Shown: positions 16,518 to 24,914, counted from the first letter of the stretch. The stretch: 27,756 nt of DNA from JAKAGZ01 sp964412105 (GCA_964412105.1 CAYPNM010000042.1:1-27756); one strand, 5' to 3'. Numbers and translations: made by a program. Notes: generated by a model not told the origin, from the letters alone.

Positions 16518-16746
16518 CAAGGTCACCCATTTCACGAAGAATTTTTATTGTCTCTTCCGCATCTTTTTCATCCACTTTATTTAGAGCAAATCCAACGTGA
16601 GCCAGTATGTATTCACCTACTTTCACATCAGGAACCCATTGAATACAAATGTTTTTATTTATGCCTCCAAAATTGACTTTAGCCATTCTTAATTCCGGAT
16701 TACTTTCGTCAATGGAAATAACCTTTCCCGGTACAGCTAAACACAT
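16504..16746 (-). CDS. hypC: Hydrogenase maturation chaperone HypC
   Basis: 80 residues starting MCLAVPGKV, the HypC signature. Cys2 carries the iron unit between HypD and the large-subunit precursor. The rest is the small OB-like beta barrel (RMAKVNFGG, VKVGEYILAHVGFALNKVDEKDAEE) of the family. Its ATG overlaps the hypF stop by one base (TAATG) and its end overlaps hypD, so the three are translationally coupled. A second, cysteine-less relative lies at 12964-13179. Confidence 0.97.
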   Translation of the reverse strand: MCLAVPGKVISIDESNPELRMAKVNFGGINKNICIQWVPDVKVGEYILAHVGFALNKVDEKDAEETIKILREMGDLDEIS

Positions 16747-19070
16747 TAATTGATCTCCTTAAATAATTTTTCTTTCTTGTAAAAATAATTTAACGATACA
16801 TCTTTTATCTCTGAAGCAATAACCTGACCAAGTGATATTCCCCCATCATTGGTAGGAATTCTTTGATGCCAGTAAACTCTAAATCCTTCCTTTTCCAAAA
16901 GTCTAACACTTTTTTCAAGCAGCAGGCTATTTTGAAAACAACCGCCGCTTAAAACAATTTTTTCTTCATCGGCAATTTTTGCAACAGACAAAATTATCTG
17001 CGCAAGAGTGTTATGAAATTTTACTGAAATTATTTCCAAACCAACATCGTCTGATTTGTCTTTCAATAAATCCTTGATAACAGGATGCCAGTCTATTACA
17101 AGAATATTTTCCTGATTAATTTCAAAATTATAATATTCTTCCGAACTGGAATTTGCAGAAAATTCAAGTGTCATTGCCGCTTGCCCTTCATAATTATTAA
17201 AATGACAAAGATTCAGCAACGAAGCGGCTGCATCAAACAATCTGCCAGCGCTTGAAGTAAAAACCGTATTCAGATTTTTATTAAGCATTTGCCTTAAATT
17301 GCTGATCTCGGTCTTCGATAAATTATCTTCAATCAAATCTTTTTTTTCTTCAAATATTCTATCACCAAAAACGGAGTAAAGAACACCAAGGGCAGAACGT
17401 CTTGGTTCTTTGATAGCAGTATCTCCTCCCGGAAGAGGAAACTGTTTCATCTGGGCAAAATGAGAATAATGATTTTCGTCGGAAATAAAGAATTCTCCGC
17501 CCCAGATTGTGCTGCCCTCACCATACCCAGTACCATCCCATGAAACTCCAAGAGTTCTGCCATTAATCTGGTTTTCACCCCTGCAGGCAGCGATGTGTGC
17601 AAAATGGTGTTGAACATTCGAGAAAGGAATAGACATCGATTTGGCAAATTTGGTAGATAAATATTCTGGATGCTTATCAGCAACTATTCTGCCGGGCTTA
17701 ATATTATATAACTTCTGAAAATCATCAATTACTCTGGAAAAAGTTTTATATGCTTTTGTAGTCGATAAATCACCAATATGCTGGCTGACGAAGACATTAT
17801 CTTTCACTTTCAGGGCAATGGTGTTTTTTAAATGACCACCAACTGCCAGTATACAGTCTTCCGATATTTGATCCTTAATCTTTACTGGAAATGGAGCATA
17901 GCCACGAGCGCGTCTGGTTATCATTTCTTTATTTAAAATTATTTTTGCAATAGAATCATCCACATGCCTTACAATCGGACGGTTATGGACAAGGAAAAAA
18001 TCCGCAATTTCATTCAGGTTCTCCAGTGCCTCTTTATTATCTATACACATTGGTTCTTCTGAGATGTTACCGCTAGTTGCAACGATTGGGTGTTTAAATT
18101 CATCCATAAATAATAAATGAAGTGGTGTGTAAGGAAGCATCACTCCAAGATAAGGATTATGCGGCGCAATAAGTTCTGAGATCCATTTTGCAGGAACTTT
18201 ATGATCTTTTCTTTTCAACAATACTACCGGAGATTCAGGTGACATTAAAAGTCTTTCTTCAAATAAAGATACATCGCATATTTCTTTGACTGATTCGATG
18301 TTTGGAAACATTAAAGCAAAAGGTTTTTCTTCACGGTGCTTTCTTTCTCTCAAAAGTCTGATGGTATCTTCATTTGAAGCATCAGCAATTAATTGAAATC
18401 CGCCTAAACCTTTAAAAGCGATTATTTTACCCTCTTTTATTTTTGTAACAGTTAGCTTTAATGCTTCATCTTTTGCTGCAATTAACTGTCCTTTTGAATC
18501 CCACAATTCTATCTGAGGACCGCAATCCGGGCAGGCTACCGGCTGAGCATGGAATCTTCTGTCACCGGGATTTTCATATTCCTCTCTGCAACTGTCGCAC
18601 ATTACAAAATTTTTCATAGATGTGTTCGCACGATCATAAGGTAATGATTCAATAATTGAAAACCGCGGGCCACAATTTGTGCAATTAATAAACGGATAGC
18701 GATAACGTCTGTTGGATGGATCGAAAAGTTCCCTTTTGCACTCATCGCAAACAGCGATGTCCGGAAGTATTAATGCGGATATATCATCATTGTTTTCGCT
18801 TTTTCTTATTTGAAAATTTGTATAGCCTACTGCATCCAGAAATGAAAATTCAAACCCAGTTATTACAGCCAGGGCGGGTTTTTCTTTCTCAATTCTTAAG
18901 AGAAATTCATCCAAATATTTTTTCTCTTGCTCGGCTTCAATATAAACACCGGATGATGAATTTAGCACATAACCTTTTAATTGCATCTCAGCCGCAAGTT
19001 TGTAAATAAACGGACGAAACCCCACTCCCTGAACGGCCCCTTTTATTACAATATATAGTCTTGAAATCAT
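16746..19070 (-). CDS. hypF: Carbamoyltransferase HypF
   Basis: 774 residues, full length. HypF makes carbamoyl-AMP from carbamoyl phosphate and ATP and carbamoylates HypE. The order of domains is complete. The acylphosphatase domain at about 1-90 has VQGVGFRPF with catalytic Arg19 and Asn37. Two zinc fingers use Cys108/111/130/133 and Cys158/161/180/183. A YrdC-like domain spans about 195-385, with the SGNISEEP motif. A Kae1-like C-terminal domain has VQHHFAHIAACRGE and SWDGTGYGEGSTIWGGEF. The ATG overlaps the hypB stop by one base. Confidence 0.97.
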   Translation of the reverse strand: MISRLYIVIKGAVQGVGFRPFIYKLAAEMQLKGYVLNSSSGVYIEAEQEKKYLDEFLLRIEKEKPALAVITGFEFSFLDAVGYTNFQIRKSENNDDISALILPDIAVCDECKRELFDPSNRRYRYPFINCTNCGPRFSIIESLPYDRANTSMKNFVMCDSCREEYENPGDRRFHAQPVACPDCGPQIELWDSKGQLIAAKDEALKLTVTKIKEGKIIAFKGLGGFQLIADASNEDTIRLLRERKHREEKPFALMFPNIESVKEICDVSLFEERLLMSPESPVVLLKRKDHKVPAKWISELIAPHNPYLGVMLPYTPLHLLFMDEFKHPIVATSGNISEEPMCIDNKEALENLNEIADFFLVHNRPIVRHVDDSIAKIILNKEMITRRARGYAPFPVKIKDQISEDCILAVGGHLKNTIALKVKDNVFVSQHIGDLSTTKAYKTFSRVIDDFQKLYNIKPGRIVADKHPEYLSTKFAKSMSIPFSNVQHHFAHIAACRGENQINGRTLGVSWDGTGYGEGSTIWGGEFFISDENHYSHFAQMKQFPLPGGDTAIKEPRRSALGVLYSVFGDRIFEEKKDLIEDNLSKTEISNLRQMLNKNLNTVFTSSAGRLFDAAASLLNLCHFNNYEGQAAMTLEFSANSSSEEYYNFEINQENILVIDWHPVIKDLLKDKSDDVGLEIISVKFHNTLAQIILSVAKIADEEKIVLSGGCFQNSLLLEKSVRLLEKEGFRVYWHQRIPTNDGGISLGQVIASEIKDVSLNYFYKKEKLFKEIN

Positions 19071-19720
19071 TACTTTATAATTTTTGATTCCAGCCAGTCA
19101 CACCATTTATTAATACCTTCACCAGTTGTGCAGGATGTTTCAAATACTTTCAAGGAAGGATTTATTGCTAATGCATTGGCTTTTAATCTTTCCAGGGAAC
19201 AACCTGTATATGGGACAAGGTCAATTTTATTAATGATCAGTACACCTGAATTTCTGAACATAGCGGGATATTTCAGAGGCTTATCGTCTCCTTCTGTTGT
19301 ACTAACAATCACAACCTTAAGATCTTCTCCCAAATCATAACCGGCAGGACAAACAAGATTACCGACATTTTCAATTATCAATAATTCCACAGCTTTACAG
19401 TCTATCTGCTTGTAGGCATCACGGACCAAACCTGCTTCAAGATGACAGCCTCCATTCGTAACAATCTGCACAACTGGAATATCAAATGCCTCAACTCTTT
19501 GTGCGTCCAGATCTGTCTGCACGTCTCCTTCTATAACTGCTATTTTAATTTTAGCACTGGAATTAGCAATTGTCTTTTCCACCAGACTTGTTTTTCCTGA
19601 ACCCGGCGAACTAACAAGGTTTATTGAGAATATTTTATTTCCCTTAAACGACTTTCGTAAGTCGTCAGCAATAGCATCATTTTTTTCCAGAACTTTTCTT
19701 TCAATAGTGAGTCGACTCAT
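19070..19720 (-). CDS. hypB: Hydrogenase nickel incorporation GTPase HypB
   Basis: 216 residues from ATG at 19720, chosen because a strong ribosome binding site (GGAGGA) sits just before it; a TTG at 19738 would place that site inside the gene. It is a SIMIBI GTPase that delivers nickel to the large subunit with HypA. Motifs: P-loop SSPGSGKTSL, EGDVQTDLDA, metal-site NGGCHLEA, ENVGNLVCPAGYDLGE, and NKIDLVP for base recognition. The N-terminal CxxCGC motif and His-rich stretch of E. coli- and rhizobial-type HypB are missing, so nickel storage may instead fall to the His-rich permease loop encoded upstream. It starts 14 bp after the hypA stop. Confidence 0.96.
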   Translation of the reverse strand: MSRLTIERKVLEKNDAIADDLRKSFKGNKIFSINLVSSPGSGKTSLVEKTIANSSAKIKIAVIEGDVQTDLDAQRVEAFDIPVVQIVTNGGCHLEAGLVRDAYKQIDCKAVELLIIENVGNLVCPAGYDLGEDLKVVIVSTTEGDDKPLKYPAMFRNSGVLIINKIDLVPYTGCSLERLKANALAINPSLKVFETSCTTGEGINKWCDWLESKIIK

Positions 19721-19734
19721 TATTCCTCCGGTTT

Positions 19735-20079
19735 TCAATCATTTATTTCAAGTTCAGTTACTTTTAATTCATTACCTGTAACCAATTTAACTTTAGTGCT
19801 TTCACAGTATTTGCATTGAAAAATTACATTTTCAATAATTGTAGTTTCTCCGCAGTCTTCACATGCAACAGTAACTGGAATTTCCTCAATAATTAATTTA
19901 GAACCTTTTAATTTAGTATCACCAACAAGTGCTTCATAACAAAATTCAAGCGAATCAGTCAAAATATTACTTAACTTTCCTATTTCAACTTTGACTGAAA
20001 GTATATCAGATTTATTACCAGCAGGTATATACTGATTTGCAATATTTATGATTTCGTTAGCAACAGATAATTCATGCAT
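19735..20079 (-). CDS. hypA: Hydrogenase nickel incorporation protein HypA
   Basis: 114 residues, normal length. It starts MHELSVANEI, where His2 and Glu3 belong to the nickel site. The zinc site is Cys73/Cys76 (CEDC) and Cys89/Cys92 (CKYC). HypA hands nickel to the large-subunit precursor together with HypB, which is encoded 14 bp downstream. The permease gene stops 21 bp upstream on the same strand, so all belong to one transcript. Confidence 0.97.
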   Translation of the reverse strand: MHELSVANEIINIANQYIPAGNKSDILSVKVEIGKLSNILTDSLEFCYEALVGDTKLKGSKLIIEEIPVTVACEDCGETTIIENVIFQCKYCESTKVKLVTGNELKVTELEIND

Positions 20080-20100
20080 AATAAAAAATAAATTTACCTT

Positions 20101-20769
20101 TTAAATAAACAGCCAAAATCCTCCTATAACTATGGCTGCCGTACTAAAAGAAATCAGCATACCATAGTATGCTTTTGTACCGAACATTGAAAATCTGGAT
20201 GCCAGCAAACCCATCGCTATTGAAAATACAACCATTGCACTTATAGTGCCTATCCCGAAAGCAAGCAAATAAGTAATCGCTTCAGCCCTTGTTGGCAAAG
20301 CCAGAGCGGGCAATACACCCAGAAAATGCGAACTTCCGGCCAAACCGTGGATAATTCCTACTCCCAAAGCTGCATGTGAATGATTATGCGATTCGGTTTT
20401 ATTATGATCTTCAAGTGAATGATGAGAATGAATATGAATATGTTCAACATCATCGTGTTTATGTTTATGGACGTGTACATTTTTATAGAATACTTTTTTT
20501 AGCCCCCATAATCCAATAGCGATCAAAACTATACCGACTATTCTTTCACTATAAGAAGAAATCAGATGTATAGGTATTAATTCTCTGAAAAGAAGAGCGA
20601 GTATTCCTACAATAAATACACCGCCCGTATGTCCAATCCCCCACTTGAAACCGATCAGCCAGTTTGATTTTTTACTATTAAGCGAGAGAGGAGCGATAGC
20701 TGCAAGATGATCCGGACCTGTTAAGACATGTATTAAACCTGCAGCAAAACCAGTAAGGAATATTATCAT
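20101..20769 (-). CDS. Nickel/cobalt permease (NicO/UreH-like) with His-rich loop
   Basis: 222 residues with about six membrane helices. The first helix carries HVLTGPDHLAA (His14, Asp20, His21), the metal-selectivity signature of UreH/NicO-type transporters. A second LGVGIIHGLAGSSHFLG element repeats the theme in the second half. Between them, about residues 97-130, is a cytoplasmic or periplasmic loop very rich in His (HVHKHKHDD, HIHIHSHH, HNHSHA), typical of nickel handling. It is the first gene of the hyp cluster, with a ribosome binding site AGGGG. Supply of Ni2+ to the hydrogenase is the obvious role by context; direction of transport is not proven by sequence. Confidence 0.88.
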   Translation of the reverse strand: MIIFLTGFAAGLIHVLTGPDHLAAIAPLSLNSKKSNWLIGFKWGIGHTGGVFIVGILALLFRELIPIHLISSYSERIVGIVLIAIGLWGLKKVFYKNVHVHKHKHDDVEHIHIHSHHSLEDHNKTESHNHSHAALGVGIIHGLAGSSHFLGVLPALALPTRAEAITYLLAFGIGTISAMVVFSIAMGLLASRFSMFGTKAYYGMLISFSTAAIVIGGFWLFI

Positions 20770-21187
20770 TTTGACCCCTAATTAAATATTGATTTAAAAT
20801 ATCAAACTATTAGGCTACGAATTAAATACCTACCGGATATAATAAATAAACAAGAATTGACCACTGTATACTTTCTCAATACAGTTTCCAAGCAGAATTA
20901 GCCTTAAGTTAAATAAAAACATATCCAAAAACACCAAAAATTTTTCAGGTTTTTCTAATGTTTTAGCTAATATAATAGACTAAAGATAAAGTCTTAGGTG
21001 TTATTCTTAATTTTTGGAGGAAAGCTTTAATCAGGAACTTAACATTTTATGCCCGGCTAATTTTGCCCTATCTATCCTTGAATAGAGTAGACAAGGCTTT
21101 ATAAAGAACGTGACTTTTTTTCATGTAGACTGAAATGGCTTAGGAAGTTCAGGTTCTATCTGATTGAGCCTTCTATTTTGTTAACTA
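20770..21187. other. Intergenic region upstream of the hyp cluster
   Basis: A 418-bp noncoding stretch between the homocysteine methyltransferase stop and the permease start. It must contain the hyp-cluster promoter. It holds the inverted repeat at 20863-20885 and a weak one, TTGAT-N7-ATCAA, nearer the gene. No sigma54-type element or TTGCG palindrome like that at 13284 is visible. No clear terminator for the methyltransferase cluster is seen. Confidence 0.55.
20863..20885. promoter_or_regulatory. Inverted repeat upstream of the nickel permease/hyp operon
   Basis: Perfect 7-bp arms ACTGTAT (20863-20869) and ATACAGT (20879-20885) are 9 bp apart. It lies 94 bp upstream of the permease ATG. The arm spacing suits a dimeric repressor or activator site. 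It does not match the classical NikR site. No U tract follows, so a terminator is unlikely. Confidence 0.4.
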
Positions 21188-22084
21188 CTAATTATAATTA
21201 ACAGTCGAATTAACTACTTTTCTAATTGCGTGGATATGTTCAGGAGTTGTTCCGCAGCATCCGCCTATTATTGATACTCCTGCTTCAATTAGCTCAACTG
21301 TTTTTTCTGCAAAATAGGAGGGGGATTCAGGATAAACTAATTCATTACTTTTATTCTCAGGCAAACCGGCATTTGACTGAATCATAATAGGTCTGTCTGA
21401 AATCTTCTTAATATGTTTTGCAATTTCTATCATATTATCAATCCCGTGCCCGCAATTTGATCCGATAATATCAGCACCCGAGTTAGTCAGGCCTTCAACA
21501 GCCTTTTCAATGCTGATTCCCATTATGGTGTAGTAACCTCTGGGGATTTTATCAAATGTCATTGTGGCCATCACTGGAATTATTGGTGAAACTGATTTAG
21601 CTGCCTTTATAGCTAAAATAGCTTCCTGCAGATCCGTCATTGTTTCAATACAAATTAAATCAACACCTGATTCAATCAACGCAGATACCTGTTCCAGAAA
21701 ACTATTGTAAACCGTTTCCTTGTCAACATTACCATAAGGTTTTAACATCTCTCCCGAAGGACCGCAGGAACCTGAAATATATACTTTTGTATCTACAGCT
21801 TTTTTTACTGCTTCAACAGCTTTCTGATTTATCTCTTTTGTTTTAGCCTCGAGCTGATAATTAGAGAGTTTAAGTCTTGATCCACCGAATGTGTTTGTTT
21901 GTACAATATCAGCACCAGCCTGAAAGTACATCGATGCAATTTCCTCCGGAATTTCAGGATGAGTAAGATTAAATAACTCAGGGCATTCACCCGGCTTTAA
22001 TCCTTTTTGAAACAGCATTGTCCCCATTGCTCCGTCAGAAACAAGCACTTCACCGGATTTTAGTCTTTCGAGAATCGGTTTCAT
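21188..22084 (-). CDS. Homocysteine S-methyltransferase (stand-alone MetH N-terminal module)
   Basis: 298 residues, a zinc-dependent TIM barrel equal to the homocysteine-binding module of cobalamin-dependent methionine synthase. Zinc ligands are Cys211 (GSNCGHG) and Cys276/Cys277 (GGCCGTTP), with the same 65-residue spacing as in the MetH structure from Thermotoga (from memory). SDGAMGTML near the start and VQTNTFGG are family motifs. It begins directly after the corrinoid-protein stop with no gap. The folate-binding, cobalamin and reactivation modules are absent from this chain, so it must take its methyl group from the corrinoid protein encoded just upstream. It is the last gene of the four-gene cluster. 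Confidence 0.92.
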   Translation of the reverse strand: MKPILERLKSGEVLVSDGAMGTMLFQKGLKPGECPELFNLTHPEIPEEIASMYFQAGADIVQTNTFGGSRLKLSNYQLEAKTKEINQKAVEAVKKAVDTKVYISGSCGPSGEMLKPYGNVDKETVYNSFLEQVSALIESGVDLICIETMTDLQEAILAIKAAKSVSPIIPVMATMTFDKIPRGYYTIMGISIEKAVEGLTNSGADIIGSNCGHGIDNMIEIAKHIKKISDRPIMIQSNAGLPENKSNELVYPESPSYFAEKTVELIEAGVSIIGGCCGTTPEHIHAIRKVVNSTVNYN

Positions 22085-22720
22085 TTAATTGTTCAATAGA
22101 TTTTTTGCACATTCAACACTTTTTGCGGCGTCAAACGCGTAAGCATCGGCCCCAATCTCTTCTGCATATTTCTTAGTTATAGGCGCACCGCCAATTACCG
22201 TTTTAATTTTATCATTCAGATTATTTTGCTTCAACAAATCTACTACTGTTTTCATCATCGGCATTGTAGTAGTCAATAGCGCAGACATACCTATAAGCTT
22301 CGCATTTTCCTTAACAGCAGTTTCAACAAATTTTTCCGGAGAAACATCCTTACCAAGATCAATGACATCGAAACCCGCTCCTTTAAGCATAATCCCAACA
22401 AGATTTTTTCCAAGATCATGCAGATCCCCTTTGACTGTACCGATAACGATTTTTCCCAAAGTAGGAATCTCTTCCTTTATAAATAATGGCTTAAGTTGAT
22501 CTAATCCGGCGTACATTGCTTTAGCAGCAAGTAAAACTTCCGGAAGAAAAATATCGTGATTTCTGAATTGCTCACTGATAACGCTCATACCATTAAGCAG
22601 TCCGTCAGCTAAAATAATTTGAGGATCTATTTTTTGTTCGATTGCCTGTTTGGTTAACTCAAAAACTTTTTCATCATCACCAAACTGAAGCTGTGCTGAT
22701 ATTTCCTTTAGAATTTCCAT
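22085..22720 (-). CDS. Corrinoid (B12-binding) methyl-carrier protein
   Basis: 211 residues from ATG at 22720; an in-frame TTG at 22732 is less likely. Residues 1-85 are the helical cap domain (ILADGLLNGMSVISEQF, FLPEVLLAAKAMYAGL). The rest is the Rossmann-like B12 domain: GTVKGDLHDLGKN with His101 as the lower cobalt ligand (DxHxxG), then MSALLTTTM and VIGGAPIT. It resembles MtbC/MttC/MtgC-type carriers and the MetH cobalamin module. It sits between the reactivation protein and the homocysteine methyltransferase and would shuttle methyl groups between the MttB-family enzyme and homocysteine. Confidence 0.94.
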   Translation of the reverse strand: MEILKEISAQLQFGDDEKVFELTKQAIEQKIDPQIILADGLLNGMSVISEQFRNHDIFLPEVLLAAKAMYAGLDQLKPLFIKEEIPTLGKIVIGTVKGDLHDLGKNLVGIMLKGAGFDVIDLGKDVSPEKFVETAVKENAKLIGMSALLTTTMPMMKTVVDLLKQNNLNDKIKTVIGGAPITKKYAEEIGADAYAFDAAKSVECAKNLLNN

Positions 22721-22743
22721 TTGTTTCTTCAAAATATTTATAA

Positions 22744-23457
22744 CTAATGATTAAAAATCCTTTCATTTCTTTCAATGCAACTTTGTGCTCTGCAATTGAA
22801 ACAGAAACTGAAACTGCTATCAAATTGATGTATGCTTTTGTTACCATAAACCAATACTCCGGTAACTGATTTAAGCGGGGTCATTAAACAGGATTCATTT
22901 AAAGATATACCGATTTGTTGAGGTTGAAGGAACGAGAATAATTTTTTCTGAGCATTTATGTTCCAGCCGCAATAACCGGGACTATAACTTAGGGCCATAA
23001 AACCGTTATTTGTTAACTTGTTTCCAACAAATTTTTCAGTAATGTAATTTTCAAGCAATTCAACTGATTTGTCGGCAGCTAGTGAAGCTACTGTATCAAC
23101 CATTGATCCCAGTGCGAAATCATTTTTATTAAATAATTCAGTAACCAATCGGCTTATCCCTTCACCCATTGTTACAGCGAATAATATAAGATGATCTGCC
23201 TGAGGATAAATCATTTTCAATGGGGCTTCATTTTCATTATTTCCTTCGCCTACAAATATTTTATCGAAATCATTTTGGGATACTTCACTAATGATACAAG
23301 ATGGCTCTGCTTCATCTTGAAATATGCTGAGCGATTTTTCAATTAAGCTTTTAATGTTGTCTTTAATTACAGAACCTTTGGGAATCCCTTGCTGAAGAGT
23401 AATATCTTCAATTAAAGGGATAATCTTTTCAGTTATTATTTTAACTGATTCTATCAT
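22744..23457 (-). CDS. MetH-type activation (AdoMet-dependent reactivation) domain protein
   Basis: 237 residues that resemble the C-terminal activation domain of cobalamin-dependent methionine synthase as a separate protein. The clearest stretch is SYSPGYCGWNI, equivalent to the AdoMet-binding PGY region, followed by IGISLNESCLMTPLKSVTGV, which matches the conserved LTESxxMxPxxSVSG region. The C-terminus adds cysteines 219, 222 and 227 (CFNCRAQSC), a possible metal or Fe-S site not found in E. coli MetH. Expected role: reductive methylation that rescues inactive cob(II)alamin on the corrinoid protein encoded next door. Its ATG overlaps the stop of the MttB-family gene by four bases. Confidence 0.85.
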   Translation of the reverse strand: MIESVKIITEKIIPLIEDITLQQGIPKGSVIKDNIKSLIEKSLSIFQDEAEPSCIISEVSQNDFDKIFVGEGNNENEAPLKMIYPQADHLILFAVTMGEGISRLVTELFNKNDFALGSMVDTVASLAADKSVELLENYITEKFVGNKLTNNGFMALSYSPGYCGWNINAQKKLFSFLQPQQIGISLNESCLMTPLKSVTGVLVYGNKSIHQFDSSFSFCFNCRAQSCIERNERIFNH

Positions 23458-24914
23458 CCTATTCTTTCAGGGAGTTTAATTTGTCCATGATGCTTTGCCT
23501 CTACTTCCATAATATTTATTAACTCCTTTTTTATTTCCTCCTGCAAAGAAGAAGGATTGTAACTGCTCAATAGTTTGTTTACTTCGCTGTGCGCTCTTTC
23601 TTCCATTGTAGAAGAACCTTCTTCAATCCAGCGGGCGTTGTTAGCTCTATTAATAACCGGACCTGGAAAGTAGATTTCTTCCTTCAAATATTTTCTCGTA
23701 TGTTTCGATATTAACAACTGTTCATCTTTAAGAAGTTCTTCAAACCGCGGAAGGGAAGGAAAATCTTCTTTGGGTTCAATTCCTTTTACCATTCTAAGCA
23801 TCATACCACATATTTCATTATCGATAACCAGCTTTTCCAGGCTGATACAACTTTCAAAATCTATCATACCAGGACCTGACATATTATTTATACCCGATGC
23901 CGAAGCAAGTACGGCACCCATTCCAGATTCAAATCCCGCCTGGACATCCAATTGTTTTGAATCAGTCAAAGAAATATACGCCTGAGTTGGTATACCCAGA
24001 TATTTGCCGATTTCATTATAAGAACAATCAATCATTATCGTTTCAATAGCCCCCATAGGAGTTGTTTCATATCGAATATCAAATATAGCGGGGGATCCGC
24101 CATATAAAACCGGCGTCCCGGGATTTGCAAGCTGGCTTATGACAATCCCGCTTAATGTCTCTGCAGTATGCTGTATAAGTGTGCCGACTAAAGTTACCGG
24201 CGCAACAAAACCTGAAAGCGGCATAGCAATAAACTCTACGGGAATAAAATATTTTGCACAATCTAAAACACTTTGGGAAGTAACATCGCTCCATTTTAAG
24301 GGGGAAGTCGGGCAGCATGAAAAAACAGAGAGAGGTTTTTCCTTAAGGTTTGACTCAGAACCACGCACTGCAAGAAGCATGTTTTTCATAACTTCAAAAG
24401 ACTCAATTGTAAATGTGCCTGTCACAACCGGTTTCGATCCATAAAGCAAACTTAAGAAAAGTCTGTAACTATCAGAGACTTTATCAACAACATCTGAAGG
24501 AATCATTGCAGTGCTTTGAGATGCAATATTTTTAAGCTGGTCTGTAATTTTAACATACTCTATGTAATCCTGAGTTAACGGTCTGCGCATTTTTTTACTG
24601 TGATGATCAAGCATATTCAATGCTGAAGATCCGGGCGTGAAATGAATATTATTGCCTGAAAAATCATTCGTTTGTTTTTCTGATGTATCAAACAGCTTGA
24701 AAGACTTTGGTACACTCGCCAGTGCTTTATCAACCACCGTTTCGTTAATAAAAGCTTTTGATTTGGCGGAATCGATTGCCACGCCGTGATCCGCAAGCAG
24801 AGAAAGAGCCTCTTCATTATGGATCTCAACACCAAGAGTTGACAGAATTTTCTTTGCTTCAGAAATAATTTGTTGAATAAGTGCATCTGTAAGGAATTTT
24901 ATCTGTGGTTTCAT
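23454..24914 (-). CDS. MttB-family (trimethylamine methyltransferase-like) methyltransferase, no pyrrolysine
   Basis: 486 residues from ATG at 24914, which directly follows GGGGGGAA; a TTG at 24926 would add four residues. It is a full-length MttB-superfamily TIM barrel: ILSTLGVEIHNEEAL near the start, HFTPGSSALNMLD, VLYGGSPAIFDIR, and SSTMEERAHSEVNKLL near the end. The frame is uninterrupted, so there is no in-frame amber codon and no pyrrolysine. Non-pyrrolysine members (MtgB, MtpB, MtcB) demethylate glycine betaine, proline betaine or carnitine and methylate a corrinoid protein. A quaternary amine is therefore the best guess for the substrate. It is the first gene of the cluster. Confidence 0.93.
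   Translation of the reverse strand: MKPQIKFLTDALIQQIISEAKKILSTLGVEIHNEEALSLLADHGVAIDSAKSKAFINETVVDKALASVPKSFKLFDTSEKQTNDFSGNNIHFTPGSSALNMLDHHSKKMRRPLTQDYIEYVKITDQLKNIASQSTAMIPSDVVDKVSDSYRLFLSLLYGSKPVVTGTFTIESFEVMKNMLLAVRGSESNLKEKPLSVFSCCPTSPLKWSDVTSQSVLDCAKYFIPVEFIAMPLSGFVAPVTLVGTLIQHTAETLSGIVISQLANPGTPVLYGGSPAIFDIRYETTPMGAIETIMIDCSYNEIGKYLGIPTQAYISLTDSKQLDVQAGFESGMGAVLASASGINNMSGPGMIDFESCISLEKLVIDNEICGMMLRMVKGIEPKEDFPSLPRFEELLKDEQLLISKHTRKYLKEEIYFPGPVINRANNARWIEEGSSTMEERAHSEVNKLLSSYNPSSLQEEIKKELINIMEVEAKHHGQIKLPERIG

Noticed and set aside
23454..24914. Pyrrolysine-containing trimethylamine methyltransferase
   Set aside because: The frame is complete without any in-frame amber codon, so it belongs to the non-pyrrolysine branch.
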